Source of the DNA: Cacajao melanocephalus
Lineage: Eukaryota; Chordata; Mammalia; Primates; Pitheciidae
Direction: 5' to 3'
DNA length: 64,000 bases
Assembly (NCBI GenBank): GCA_963573385.1
Contig: CAUYLG010059277.1
Location: 62,001-126,000 of the forward strand
A program made the position numbers and the translations under genes. Every line of letters starts with the position of its first letter. The stretch's first letter is position 1. Positions 16,591 to 30,353 of the stretch are shown piece by piece. The notes under the pieces were generated by a model. The model was not told where the DNA came from. It did no database searches and saw only the letters and a program-made list of their open reading frames with translations.

Positions 16591-16877
16591 TTTTTTTTGA
16601 GACAGTGTCTTGCTCTGTTACCCTGGCTAGAGTGCAGTGGCATAACCTCAGCTCACTGCAAACTGTGCCTCCAAGGTTTAAGAGATTCTCGCACCTCAGC
16701 CTCCTGAGGAGCTGGGATTACAAGTGTGTGCCACCATACCCGCCTAATTTTTGTGTTTTTAGTAGGGACAGTTTCACTATGTTGGCCAGGCTGGTCTTGA
16801 ACTCGTGGCCTCAAATAATCTGCCCACCTCAGCCTCCCAAAGTGCTGGGATTCCAGCATGAGCCACTGCACCTGGCC
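16591..16877 (-). mobile_element. Alu (AluS/J-like), antisense
   Basis: This is a full-length dimer on the minus strand (TTTTTTTTGAGACAGTGTCT to CACTGCACCTGGCC). The three near-repeats of ACTTTATAACA just to the right may be an eroded target-site area. Confidence 0.95.
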
Positions 16878-16904
16878 AACTTTATGACAACTTTATAACA
16901 ACTT

Positions 16905-17030
16905 CACTACCCCTATTTGATGAAAAAGAAAGCTGAGGATCAGAGAGACTAATTTATTAAAGGTGATACAGCTAGATTTGAGATTCCACCCTAAGCTGGT
17001 TTAACTACAAGCCCAAATCCTTATCCCTCT
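16905..17030 (-). mobile_element. MIR SINE, antisense
   Basis: Antisense MIR wording is visible: GAAAGCTGAGGATCAGAGAG, GGTGATACAGCTAGATTTGA and CTACAAGCCCAAATCCTTAT. Confidence 0.65.
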
Positions 17031-18204
17031 CATCTGGCCTCTGCAGCTAAAAGATTTCATTGAATGCACATGCTGATAATGTGAATTGATCCATATTCTC
17101 CAGGTGTAATGGCCCCAGTCCCTGGAAAATGAGAATATCTTTTTAAAAAATTATTCCTTTTGATTGATCTTTTTAATTGGGCACAGCTTTGATTATAAAA
17201 AAAAGTTTATTTTTAATACAAGGAAGAAAAGATGTTAGAGGTACGGTGCTTCTCTGAAGGAGATGTCATAGTCACGTAAGCAACCGCTAGAGAGGATGTG
17301 AAACTTCACAGGGACGTGGGTGAGTCTGTTTGCAGAATGTGGAAGGAGCATGAAATGGGGCAACAAGGAAAACTTTTCAAGGTGATGACCTGTAGCACAG
17401 TCTTCTCACTGGGTGGAAAGGAACAGGGGGAGCCTTTTAGAAGGGGCGCACCAAGCCTGAAGCCGAGCCCAGCAGGGATCGGGGAGGAATGGCCAGGCAG
17501 GCTGGATCCATAGGTTGATGTTTCATGCCATCTCTTTCCTGGTCCTCCCCCTGCCCCTCTACCAGTTCCCATTCCTCCTCTTCTGCCCAGAGTGAACCAT
17601 GCAACATGAGTTTGCTTTGCTCTCTGCTGTCCACAGAGCGGCTGTAGCCTTGTTTTAAGATGCTTCCCTGGGTCCTTAGGGAAATAGAAAACCTCGAGGG
17701 CTGGCCGCTCAGGCATTCTTAGAAGGCCGCTGTGGCTCGTGCCTTCCCACTTTGTTCTGGGATCCTGTGACTCTCGGGCACAGACCCAGTACAGCCTTCA
17801 CTCAATGGCTTCTTTGATTTTCTCCCAGTTGGACTCTCAGAGATTGTTGGCCAGTGGGAAGAATGCTGAGTGGTAAACTGTGCAGAGAAACAACTATTGC
17901 ATTGCTGCCAGAAGTCAAATTTCGTTTCAGCCTTGCCTTACACAGAAGTATCAGACCCCTGCACTTGTGATATTGCTCAAACCAGTTTGCCCAATCTGCC
18001 ATTTACCTGATGACCAGCAAGCCTGCAATTCCTTTCCTTTCATCACTGTTTTGCCATCTTTTGGGAGGTGGTGGCCTACTTTTTTTTTGCCACTTCTTTG
18101 GCAATGTCTTTGGATAGATTTAAAAGTTTTTCCTATTTCTAATAAGTATGCAACACATTTGCAGTAGTTTTACTGCTAATGAGTTATGTGCTTCTGATAA
18201 GTTT
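17031..18204. other. Unique sequence, no gene seen
   Basis: I recognise no repeat. A 136-codon minus-strand frame at 17,306-17,716 has no recognisable domain and no splice context. Confidence 0.35.
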
Positions 18205-18420
18205 CAGAGTGACTAAGTGATAAGAGCTGAGGCTCAGGAGATGGAGAGACCAGGGTTTGAATCCTAGTTCTGCCCGTTACCAGGACTTAACCACCCTGGT
18301 CTTTGGTTTCCCCAAGTGTAGAATGGAGTTAAAAATCTCAGCCTGGTATATGGATATTGTGAAGATAAACAAGGTAATATAGGGGCCCATTATAGGCTTT
18401 CGAAAAATGGCAGTTTTTAT
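18205..18420 (+). mobile_element. MIR SINE, sense
   Basis: The tRNA-derived and core parts are recognisable: AGACCAGGGTTTGAATCCTA, TCTGCCCGTTACCAGG and TTTGGTTTCCCCAAGTGTAG. Confidence 0.85.
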
Positions 18421-18902
18421 GTATCAGTTAAGGTTTGATCAGGGAAGCAAGATCGTTGATATGTAGAAGAGGTAATTACTATAGGGATTAGAGTTCACAT
18501 AATTGTGGGAGCTGCAAAGAGATCTGCAGAAAGCTGTGGCCGCAGTGTTTACTAGTGGACCTGCATTGCTGTAGATCCACAGGGTCAACAGGGGAGAAGA
18601 AAGCCTGATGTGAAGAGGGGCAAATCAAGAGCCAGCTGAAACTTGGACAAATGGATCCCTTGAGGAGAAGGTGGAACTCGTGTCTGTTTCTCATCACTTC
18701 TAACTTGGATGATGTGGTGACCCTTAGAAGAAGATGTCACCTTTCACAAATAAGTGAACCTGCACCTCGCCCTAGATTCAGCAAAGCTGGAGGAGGAGAA
18801 TCTGCATGAGCTGCAGGAGCTGGAAGCCTGGCAACTGCCCCGTGCCAGCTACACACCTGAGCGGCAGTGTTGCCTGGTGCCCTGTGCTGACCTGATACAA
18901 AG
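18421..18902. other. Unassigned; possible ancient repeat
   Basis: The stretch starting ATCAGTTAAGGTTTGATCAG has the feel of an old LTR or DNA transposon, but I cannot name it. The 62-codon plus frame at 18,754-18,942 is not supported as a gene. Confidence 0.3.
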
Positions 18903-18914
18903 ATTGCTTCCTAC

Positions 18915-19213
<299 letters not shown>

Positions 19214-19354
19214 TTGCTTCCTAATCTCATGGAAATATCCCTTACGGCCAGTCCTAATTCAGAACCACCCAGGAAAGGAAATTCTGGAAAACAGGTCTAG
19301 TTTAGCAAGTTGCTGTAATACAAAACCACCACACTTACAAATAGGAGGGAAGGC

Positions 19355-19525
19355 AACTAACATTAATTGAGAGGCTTTACATATGACATCTTATTTGATC
19401 TATGCTCTGATCTTACAAAGTCAGGGTCATTATCTCCATCTACTGGCTTGCTTCAAGTCACACCATTAGGGCGCACATAGGTTGGAACCCAGGTTGTTGG
19501 AGCCTGGACTCTTTTCGCTGGCGTT
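19355..19525 (-). mobile_element. MIR SINE, antisense
   Basis: Antisense MIR wording is visible: TCAAGTCACACCATTAGGGC, AGGTTGGAACCCAGGTTGTT and GGAGCCTGGACTC. Confidence 0.7.
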
Positions 19526-20029
19526 TGACCAGTGAAGCTGGTTTGGGCTTTTCTATTTGGGCACTCGGTTACATCACAGTAATGCTTGGAATACCCCTGC
19601 GGATCTCACTCACCTGAAAAGGAGGAGAACACCCCTTCGGAACTAATCAGAGCCAGTGCTGCCCTAGGTGGTCTCTTGCCACCTAAGCTGTTCCTAGGAG
19701 AAAGCTTTTAAGAGAAAAGTAGTTAGGCAGGAATTTAATTTTCATTTGAAAGTGTTAATCCACTACAAAAGGTACTGCATTGAGAGAGCAGCTTAATGGG
19801 AGGGAGAATGTGTGAAAGTAGGGGTCGGGAGGGGATAATAGGGAAGGAGGTCAGGATGATGTGACTTTCCCAGAGGTAAAAGGTATAAATTCCTCTGAAA
19901 TTTCATATGGGCCCATGTCTATGACTATGGCTTTACCAAAAGCCAATGCAGGCTCAGGCTCGTTAGAGAAATAGTGGCTGGGTGGTACAAGCACTTGTCT
20001 AGTCTATTTTTTGTTTGTTTTTAAATAGT
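19526..20029. other. Unique sequence, no gene seen
   Basis: I recognise no repeat or exon in this stretch. Confidence 0.35.
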
Positions 20030-20165
20030 TTCCTTTTATTCCTTCAACAAACATTTCCTGACACCTCCCACCTGCTGGGTGCTGTTTAAGCAATGTGCGC
20101 TGAGGTTACGATGTTGCATACCACACGGAGGAGCCTCTCCTCAAGGGTTTTAAAGTCCAGGGGGC
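20030..20165 (+). mobile_element. L2 LINE relic
   Basis: L2-type wording is visible: CCTTCAACAAACATTTCCTG, then GCTGGGTGCTG and a following AGGGTTTTAAAGTCCAG part. Confidence 0.65.
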
Positions 20166-21329
20166 AGATGACTTGTTCCTGTCTTCATGTGGGTTTCTGC
20201 AAAAGCCGACCCTTTTGATGAGTCTGAATGTCAGCAGCTTATTGGGAAGTAACCCCAGGAGGCACCGTAAGGGACTGGGGAAGTGTGACGGAGAAGTGAC
20301 AAGGAGGAAGCCAATGTGGGCTACTGCTGTGGACACCTGGGGCCCAGTCCTGCTGGGGCTCTCTGAGACAGAGCTAGAGTGAACCACCTCCAAGATATTC
20401 CCCCACGGAGGGGTTGTATATATCCACAACCCTTACCCACACTGTGTTGAAGGTTGCTCCCCGTGGTGTTAAATCACCTACATTTCTGATTGCTGCTGAG
20501 GCTAGGGGAGAACCCTCAGGTGGCATCTGAGATGTTTGCATTAGAAAGCCACTGGCAAACATGGAAACTAACTGCCTGTGCTAGATCTACCTGACATATA
20601 CCCACGTGTCCCTTCTTTCCTAACGGCGCTCAGCATTCACTCAGGTGTTCTCCCTCTCCCATGCAGCCCATGGGTCTCAGGGAAGCTGAGCCCACCCCAG
20701 CTCTAGGAGAGGCCTTGACTGGCATGGACAATCAGCACGTTCCATTCTTCTGGCTATGGCACCAGTTCAAGTGGGCATGTGACCCACTCCAATCCGATGA
20801 AGCTCAGGACCATGCTTGGAATGCTGGGCCAGAAATATGCTCTTTTGGATAAGGAAGTGTGCGGCAGTGAGAGCACTGGCACTTGCTCCCATGAGGAAAA
20901 CCAATCTGAAGAGAAGCCAACACGGAGGAGGGCAGAGCTGAGACAACTGCAGAGAAAGGTGGCTGGAACTTTCCCCCCTGCAGTCCTCAGTTATAAGAGT
21001 CTCTTTCTCTCTTTTGTGGTCAGGTTTCCTCCGTTGCAAATGGCACACAATTGCTGGTGGCCCTAACTGTCATGGAAAGAGAGGCTCTCTCACTCTGTAT
21101 CTACACACTGGTCTTCAAAAAGAATTCCGCTTGGATCATGGGCTTGTCTGTTGGACTGATCACTATATCGGATGGTTGGCCAGGCCTGGGAACTGTGTCC
21201 AGTCCTGTAGCCAGGAGGGCAGGGAGGTTACCAAAACAAAGGGGAATGGAGGATCTGGCCGATGAATCCCTTCCCCTGCATACAACAACCAGCTTCCGCA
21301 GTCCCCTATATGGTTCTTGCCACCTCTGT
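20166..21329. other. Unique sequence, no gene seen
   Basis: A splice-acceptor-like stretch (TTTCTCTCTTTTGTGGTCAG) ends at 21,024, but the sequence after it gives no open frame with a donor that I would defend. Confidence 0.35.
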
Positions 21330-21450
21330 AGCTTCATCTTGGATTACTCTCATGTTTGATTCCCTGCTCCATCCCCTCCACCAAGAATAGTATGTGGAAC
21401 GTGGCAGGCACTCAGTCGGCATCTGCTCAATGAATGAATGAAGGAATCCT
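21330..21450 (+). mobile_element. L2 LINE 3' end
   Basis: The L2 terminal wording AACGTGGCAGGCACTCAG, then CTCAATGAATGAATGAAGG, is clear. Confidence 0.7.
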
Positions 21451-21654
21451 TTGTAGTTCCTGGCTCTGTCCCTCATCTCTGATTTTGTGTTTCAGTTGCT
21501 GCCTGTCCTAGCACTCACCATACTTCTTCCCATCTGCCTGCCACTCTTCTCTCACAGCTCAATGGAAGGGATGCCTCCTCTGTCAAGTCTTCCCACTCCC
21601 CTCAGCCTCCTCACTGTCCTCCAGGATCCCAGATAGATCTGGGGAGACAGTATT

Positions 21655-21801
21655 GGGAAGTGTAAAGAGCACAGACTCGGAAGTCCACCAGTTCGATGCA
21701 TTCTGCTGGATGCTGGCTCCTAGGAGACTCTGGACCAGTGGCTTCACTTCTCCAAGATCCCATTTTCTCATCTCTAAGGAGTCGATGAAAATAATACCTG
21801 C
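21655..21801 (+). mobile_element. MIR SINE, sense
   Basis: MIR wording is visible: GTAAAGAGCACAGACTCGGA, TTCACTTCTCCAAGATCCCA and TTTTCTCATCTCTAAGGAG, ending AATAATACCTGC. A poly(A)-tailed micro-insertion interrupts it at 21,802. Confidence 0.75.
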
Positions 21802-21850
21802 TTTGCTTTCTCATGGCAAAAAAAAAAAAAAAAAAAGAAAGAAAGAAAAA
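21802..21850 (+). mobile_element. Poly(A) micro-insertion with target-site duplication
   Basis: Sixteen bases of body (TTTGCTTTCTCATGGC) are followed by about 33 bases of A-rich tail with GAAA units. A perfect 15-bp repeat, GAAAATAATACCTGC, flanks the insert at 21,787-21,801 and 21,851-21,865. This is the mark of L1-machinery retrotransposition of a nearly completely 5'-truncated transcript. Confidence 0.8.
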
Positions 21851-21984
21851 GAAAATAATACCTGCCTTTATAACATACACACAAGTCTGAGGCTGGGAAC
21901 TAGGCAAGTTCCTGACCAGGAGTTGCTCACAGAATTGATGCCTCCTATAGACTGTCGTTCTCTATACCCTTATGGGTATCATTA

Positions 21985-22195
21985 CCAAGTTTATTTACTC
22001 ACAGAAGCCTTACATATCATTTACTATGTGCCTGGCACTGTTTTAGCATATATCTCCCTGTTACTACTCCCCTACTACCTGCTACACAGGGAGGTTAAGT
22101 CACCTGCTCAAGGTCACACGGTTAATAAGCGGCAGAACTGGGATCCAAACCCAATCATCTTGACTTCAGAGTGTGTGCTATTAATGACTTGGCTA
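21985..22195 (-). mobile_element. MIR SINE, antisense
   Basis: Antisense MIR wording is clear: ACTATGTGCCTGGCACTGTT, CCTGCTCAAGGTCACACGGT, AAGCGGCAGAACTGGGATCC. Confidence 0.85.
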
Positions 22196-23782
22196 TGACC
22201 CCTCCCGCGTAACTGCACTGTACGTATTTCTAGGATGGACACATGATGAGAGGATAGACAGGTGAACTTGACTGAGTCCCCTCCTTGGACTAGAACAGAG
22301 AAGAGTATTCCTGTCCTTGTCTCTAGCCAGCTGCTCTGTGGAGGGTTTGGAAGCACAAGTTGAGAGCTGTTTCCCAAGATCCATCAGTTGCAGCATTCTG
22401 GAATGGGCTTCGTTCGGGTCTGTGTGGGCCGGCGTCTGCCCACGCTGCAGGTGTGGCCCAGCCTGCCGTGAGGGGGCTCTGGGTTGTGTGGCATTGTTTG
22501 ATCTCTAGAGGTCAGAATTATATTATGCCCCTGGATTTCACAATTGTCTGTGAATCCCCAGTCTATCTGCGGCTGAGGCTGGACTACTTACATGACCTAT
22601 GTTTCTTCCCCTCTCTTCTGCACACTCACTCTGCCTCTGTTTGCTCTGGTTGCTCCATCTGGCAGGGATGTCACCTCCTGCCTGCAGCCACAGCTCTCAG
22701 CTATCCAGCACTGACTTTCTCACCATTGCTGGCAACATCACACATTACCCAAAGTGCTGGGGTGCCTCTGAGGGCATTACTGGCTTTAGCAGTCCCAGAC
22801 AGGTGCCATTTTTCTCTAAAACACCTCTGGAAAAGCACTGAAAGTGTGGTAGGCCTGATGAGTTTTTAGTGACCTTGAAAACTTTTAGATGTTTTATCCA
22901 TGAACAAGCAGTTTGTTCTGAGGTCTATAAAGATGATAAAGAGCTAGAACAAGGCCCCAGGGATCTTGCTTCTCACACACTGCTGAGTCTGTCTGCAGGA
23001 GATACAAATGTTTCCACTTTCTGGCTTAGAAAGTCTTCCAAGGACAGCCCCGAAGGGCCAGTCAGCCCTTTTTCATTATTTAACAAGGTCCCTGGACTCT
23101 GTCTAGATACCAGCCTTCCTCTTCCTTCCGAAAGACCAAAGCCCTTTGATAGCAGCTTAGGGAGGAAGCCAGTGAGAACCGCATTCACTGTTTTGTGCTT
23201 CTTTGGAATCTGTGGTCTTCAGATCCAGAGCTCAGTGCAATTCTCTTCTCTGCCATTCAAACATCTTGAGGGGCAACCTGGCTTCATTACAGAAAATCTC
23301 TCATCAGGAGTCCACTTAGTTCAACTCTGACCTTTCCTTAAGCATACTGCTAGGCTGCAAATAAAAGGAAGCCAGAACTGCCGCCCCCACAGCCCTCTGA
23401 ACACCGTCAGGTAGATAACCAATGATGCCCCAAGCACCAGCTGGGTTCTTTCAGGGGGAGGCATGCATGGTTCTGTGGAGGCCATTGCTTCCGTTTGAGA
23501 TGAAGCTATATTTAGGGATGAATCTGGGCCTTCCTTCTCTTCCTCCGTCTGATGCTAAGTGGCCATCTGCATCTCCCAGACAACCTCCACAAGCAGCATC
23601 CTGGAAAAGTGGCCTGGGGAAGAGGTGGCTTTTAAATATAGACTACTGAACTGCTGCATAAGGAGATTGAGTTAGTTTGCCTAGGATGCTAAGAGTGAGA
23701 AAGAGACATTGCACGCATGGTACACACTTATTTACTCACTCTGTGGCCATCAGAAGCATCCTTCTGTCTCTGGGCTTCCATT
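22196..23782. other. Unique sequence, no gene seen
   Basis: Two long frames (22,360-22,869 and 22,869-23,330, plus strand) have unremarkable composition, no domain and no splice signals that I trust. Confidence 0.4.
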
Positions 23783-25474
<1,692 letters not shown>

Positions 25475-25504
25475 TGTTGTGCATTTCTGATTATTCATTT
25501 TTTT

Positions 25505-25575
25505 GCATTATGAGTTGCATGAGTGCAGGAAGCACATTTGGTTCACAGTAGGGTTTGCAAAATGAATGAATGACT
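25505..25575 (+). mobile_element. L2 LINE 3' end
   Basis: L2 terminal wording is visible (GTGCAGGAAGCACATTTGGT, then AAATGAATGAATGA). Confidence 0.55.
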
Positions 25576-25892
25576 CTGTCTCCATCTCCATCCACAACAT
25601 GCGTATCTCAGGTCCAGGCCAATAGCAAGAGGTTTTATGTCCAGTGTAGTCAAGGTGGGGACAATTGTAACATTGCTTCCTGAAGCTCCTCACTGCTTTG
25701 GGTTTTGTATATCACTCTTCCAAATAAGGTAGGGCCAGGCCAGTGGAATCTCCTCTCCCTTACAGTGCTCTGGCCTGGGCTTGACAGAATGTTGGATAGA
25801 CTGGGAGTGGGTCAGGTCCAGAGCAGCTCTTTCAGGGTTAGACTTGACCTGCGCAGTACCCCAGAGGCATGGGCAGTGCTGTAGAGGCCCCA
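25576..25892. other. Unique sequence, no gene seen
   Basis: I recognise no repeat or exon in this stretch. Confidence 0.35.
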
Positions 25893-26085
25893 GCACATAG
25901 TGGTTAGGCATGTAGATTCTGGAACCAGATCTGGCTCAAATCCAGACCCTGATACTTACTAACCATGTGACCTTGACCAGTTGCTTTACCTCACTGGTCT
26001 CAGTTTCCACATCTGTGAAAGGAGATGATGATAAAATATATCCCTCTTGAGCCAGGCTTAGATGAGATCACATGTGAAGAGCACT
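25893..26085 (+). mobile_element. MIR SINE, sense
   Basis: This is a well-preserved MIR: CATAGTGGTTAGGCATGTAG, TTACTAACCATGTGACCTTG, CTCAGTTTCCACATCTGTGA. Confidence 0.9.
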
Positions 26086-27059
26086 CCCCCAGCTGGCATC
26101 ACAGGCAGATTCCCATGAGAGTGTTGCCCCTCTGAGAGTCCATGCTGACTGGGCCTTGCAAACTGGGCAGGGACAGCTTTTGCTAGAAAGTTCATCTACA
26201 GCAAGTTGATTGAATTCTGAAGAGAGAGCTAAGAGAGCTGCCAGGTAGAACCATCCCTAGAAAACCCCAAAGGGCTGAGAGTAGGATCACATGGCAAGAA
26301 GTAGAGAGTAGAGAGAAAAGAAATAAGCTGCAGGTCTTGGGAGGCAAACTGTTCTGTTTGCACTTGTCTGGCCAGGGAACGTGGTATCTCCTGGAGGTGG
26401 TCTTGTGTTGGGGAAATTCCAGCAGCCTGGAGCCACAATACTGTTTCTCACTGCTCAAGCCTGCCTGTTTTCCTCTGTGTAGGTAGCTCAGTTCCAAGAA
26501 CACTTACTGATGCTTACACGGGGCCAAGCCCTGTGATGGGCTCTGGGTTCCAGAGGTGAGTCAGACATGGCTCCTGCCCATGGAGATCCCCATTTCATGA
26601 TAACTGTTACAAAAGCTGTCTGCAAAAGGTGTTTTACAGTATTTATAGTCTACACAGTGCCTCCGATCGCTCACTAGGCCCCACTCCTTTCACACTGCGT
26701 TGTCTGTGAATGGTGCTCTCTGGAACTGTGTGGGGTAAGGACAACCCGGGAAGGTGGCTGAGCAGAGATTAAGATAGCGATCTGACAGCCAAAGGTAGAG
26801 GGTGTGTAGGTGATCTGACCAAGGTAACACAGGTAGTTTGCAACACCGCCCTCTTCCCACCAGCTTCATCCTAAGCAAGGCCAGATGAGGGGAATATCCT
26901 ATTAGCTAGCAGGGAGGTTTGCGGAAGCTCGGGGTGGTCAAGGAGCCAAGCAAAGAGGAAGGTCCACAAGAAGTACACAGTCGGTACTAGAAGTGCCATG
27001 CTGCTCGCCCAGGTCCAAAAGGGGACGCGGTGACTTGCTTTCCAGCTGGCTAGACCAAG
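26086..27059. other. Upstream flank of the CpG island, with an L2 scrap
   Basis: An L2-like piece lies at 26,495-26,640 (AAGAACACTTACTGATGCTT, GGGTTCCAGAGGTGAGTCAG). The remainder is unique. No exon was recognised on either strand. Confidence 0.4.
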
Positions 27060-27231
27060 GAGCGTGAGGCCCAGCCCTCGGCGCTCCCTTGATACTGTCA
27101 TACCAACACCGGGGGTTTCATCCCGCAGCGCCACCACGCCCGGCTCCCAACAGCCCTCAGCTGGTCTCCGACCTGCGCGGGTCAGGGTGGGAGCGCCTGC
27201 CGCTCCCTGCGCCCTGGGCTGGGCTACAGCC

Positions 27232-27306
27232 CACGTGCGCTGGCGGCAGCGGCGGTGACAGCCGGCCCCACGGGGGCGGGGCGGGCTCGTGCTGCCCTGT
27301 CATTGG
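27232..27306 (+). promoter_or_regulatory. Core promoter motif cluster: E-box, GC box, inverted CCAAT
   Basis: A CACGTG E-box lies at 27,232-27,237, a GC box (GGGGGCGGGGC) at 27,272-27,282 and an inverted CCAAT box (ATTGG in GTCATTGGCC) at 27,302-27,306. There is no TATA box. In CpG-island promoters NF-Y sites usually lie 60-100 bases upstream of the start, which would place transcription start near 27,360-27,420 if the gene runs on the plus strand. Minus-strand or bidirectional firing cannot be excluded. Confidence 0.7.
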
Positions 27307-27359
27307 CCGCGCCGCCGTCGGGGGCGTTCCCCAGCCCGGTCCACCGCGCCGCGCAGAAC

Positions 27360-27502
27360 CGCAGGCGCTCGGCTGGCTAAGCCTGCGCGGGGCCGCCTCG
27401 CTCGCTCCCAGCTTCTCCAGCGGCCCGCGGGGCCGGATCGCAGCGCCCGCGGCCAGGGCGGAGGCAGGCGCTAACCCGGGGCAGGGCGGCCCGCGCCTTT
27501 CG
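27360..27502 (+). other. Predicted non-coding first exon of an unidentified gene
   Basis: The left end is only estimated from the promoter motifs. The right end is a good splice donor, TTTCG|GTAAGG, with the intron starting at 27,503. I see no ATG on the plus strand in this interval, so the exon would be 5' UTR. The downstream sequence to 64,000 shows no exon I can call, which suggests a first intron of more than 36 kb. I do not recognise the gene. Confidence 0.45.
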
Positions 27503-27670
27503 GTAAGGCGGGGGCGGCGCAGGGCTCCGGGTGGGGTGGGACGGCGGGCAGGCGGGCGCGGGTGGGGACCTTGCCAGCCCTCGCTGGACTCTGCGCCCTG
27601 TCCGGCGCCCGGGAGGGTCAGGTGCGACCGCAGCATCCCCGGCCTCAAACCCACCCGGAGGGGCACGCAG

Positions 27671-27684
27671 CGAGCAGGTGGCGC
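27671..27684 (+). promoter_or_regulatory. CTCF-like motif in the CpG island
   Basis: CGAGCAGGTGGCGC matches CCASYAGRKGGCRS at 13 of 14 positions. Its flanks (ACGCAGC before, TG after) are shared with the site at 9,760, apart from a 3-base AAT insertion there. Confidence 0.5.
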
Positions 27685-28270
27685 TGCCGGGAAGCCTGGG
27701 GCGGCCCTGGCCGGCCTCTGAACCAATTAGGAAGCAATAAAAGCCTCACACCGGCACCTCGAACTACCTCTTACTCCGCCCCCCAGCACCCAAACCCTGC
27801 AGTTCTAAGCCTAGAAAATCCCAAGCGCCAACCCGGGGTGGGAGTGACGCGCCTGCCGTGCCGCCTGTCACCGGGGATGCAGAAGACCATCCCAAACTTC
27901 CCAGGACTGGGGCTCCGAGCCTTGCACGCCCCGTTCCAGCTCTTCACTGGGCGCCCTTTCCCTTCTCCCTTGTCCCCTCCCTCCTTAGTAACAGGAAGTT
28001 AAGTTGGGCCAAATGTCAGTGGCCTGGCCGGCCGCGTGCTGGAGCGGAGTCGGGACGGGGTCGTGGCAGTGGTCAGAGGGGCCGCGGCGCCGTCCGCTCT
28101 GCATCGCATCCCCCGCATCCCTGGGAACCCGTGCTCGCTCCAGGCCCGGGAGCACCCCCGTAGGGTGTCCGCGGCGCCCGCCCTGTGGGTGCCTGGCTGG
28201 CCCCGGCGAGAGGTGGGATCTTGCCCACAGCGTCTAAACCGCTGCCGGGCCGGACGGGGCAGGTGGGGTT

Positions 28271-28759
28271 AATTTTATTCACCGCCAGTCTCACTGGCAG
28301 AGCTGGGAACGGCCTTTACTGGATGGGGAAGAGGGGATGTTGAAACCAGAGTAAATGCATGTCTCCTTCCACATTGTTTATTCTGAGGCCTGGGTTCTTA
28401 AAGTGGAAAGAGCTTTTATTTGGAAGCCTGTAGGGCCCCGCCAGGCCTAGAGCAGTGTACGGACTCTCTTGCTGTCATTGTCGCCTGTTAACTACAGTCC
28501 GCAATGATTTTGGTGAAGGATGAAGTCACTAGTCAGCCCCCTGGTGGGCAGGTCCCGCGGGAGAAAAGCCAGAGGCGAATTGGCCCTCTAGCGTTTATGT
28601 GACGGGTTCCCTGACACCTGCACCCACTCTGCCCTGCTCCCCCTCCCCGGTGGCAGTGAACCCAACAAGTGGGCCTCCAATCTCCAGGGCAGCCCCGTGC
28701 GATGCCCTGCAGACTTTAATACAGTAAGAACTCGCTTTCTGCATGCAGAGAGAAGACGG
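28271..28759. other. Downstream flank of the CpG island
   Basis: Apart from the CTCF-like motif, I see no repeat or exon here. Confidence 0.35.
28534..28547 (-). promoter_or_regulatory. CTCF-like motif, opposite orientation
   Basis: Read on the minus strand, CCACCAGGGGGCTG matches CCASYAGRKGGCRS at 13 of 14 positions. It lies 850 bases downstream of the plus-strand motif at 27,671, so the two point toward each other. Confidence 0.5.
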
Positions 28760-28970
28760 ATTTATTAAGTGTCTACTGGACAGCAGGTCCTGTCTTTTGG
28801 CACTTTTGCAGCCAATTTCATGGTTACTCTCCAAAAATGCTGAGTTTTGCCCTCCCCATTTTAGAGATGGGGAAAGAAGCTCAGGTATGGCCGGTGCCCA
28901 AGGCCATACAGACACTGTCTGAGCCGGGTCCTGGCCCTGTCAGTGTAAGTCCAGTGCTCTTGTTTCATGG
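28760..28970 (-). mobile_element. MIR SINE, antisense (eroded)
   Basis: Antisense MIR features are visible: CCCCATTTTAGAGATGGGGA, GCCCAAGGCCATACAGACAC and GTAAGTCCAGTGCTCTTG. Confidence 0.6.
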
Positions 28971-30211
<1,241 letters not shown>

Positions 30212-30254
30212 TCAGAGAAGAGAATACTGTTCATCATGCTGAGGTGTTTCACTC

Positions 30255-30340
30255 TTTACATCATTCTATTGTCTCATTTGGCTTCCGAAGAAGTAAGAAG
30301 CGTTAATTGCATTTTACAGATGAGGAAACTGAGACCCAAA
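30255..30340 (-). mobile_element. MIR SINE fragment, antisense
   Basis: The MIR piece ATTTTACAGATGAGGAAACT is intact. The Alu monomer at 30,354 interrupts the copy. Confidence 0.7.
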
Positions 30341-30353
30341 AAGGTTACAGCTT

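Larger units (their letters stand above)
27060..28270. promoter_or_regulatory. CpG island
   Basis: GC content and CpG frequency rise sharply here. I count 8 CpGs in the 60 bases from 27,241 and at least 11 in the 60 from 27,301, against zero to two per 60 bases in most of the window. The core is 27,220-27,560, with a second GC-rich shoulder at 28,010-28,260. No Alu or L1 lies inside it. This is the only clear CpG island in the 64 kb, and I read it as the promoter of a gene I cannot name. Confidence 0.93.

Noticed and set aside
18421..18902. Possible named LTR or DNA transposon
   Set aside because: The wording feels repetitive, but I could not match it to any family, so it is left unassigned.
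21000..21066. Acceptor-like TTTCTCTCTTTTGTGGTCAG as evidence of an exon at 21,025
   Set aside because: No donor with an open frame follows within a normal exon length that I could defend.
27089..27726. 210-codon plus and 189-codon minus frames across the CpG island
   Set aside because: GC-rich DNA has few stop codons, and frames open on both strands at once are expected. Composition is Ala/Gly/Pro/Arg-rich with no domain.
27736..27741. AATAAA in the CpG island, as a poly(A) signal or TATA-like box
   Set aside because: A CCAAT motif lies only about 10 bases before it, there is no downstream GU-rich element, and isolated hexamers are common.
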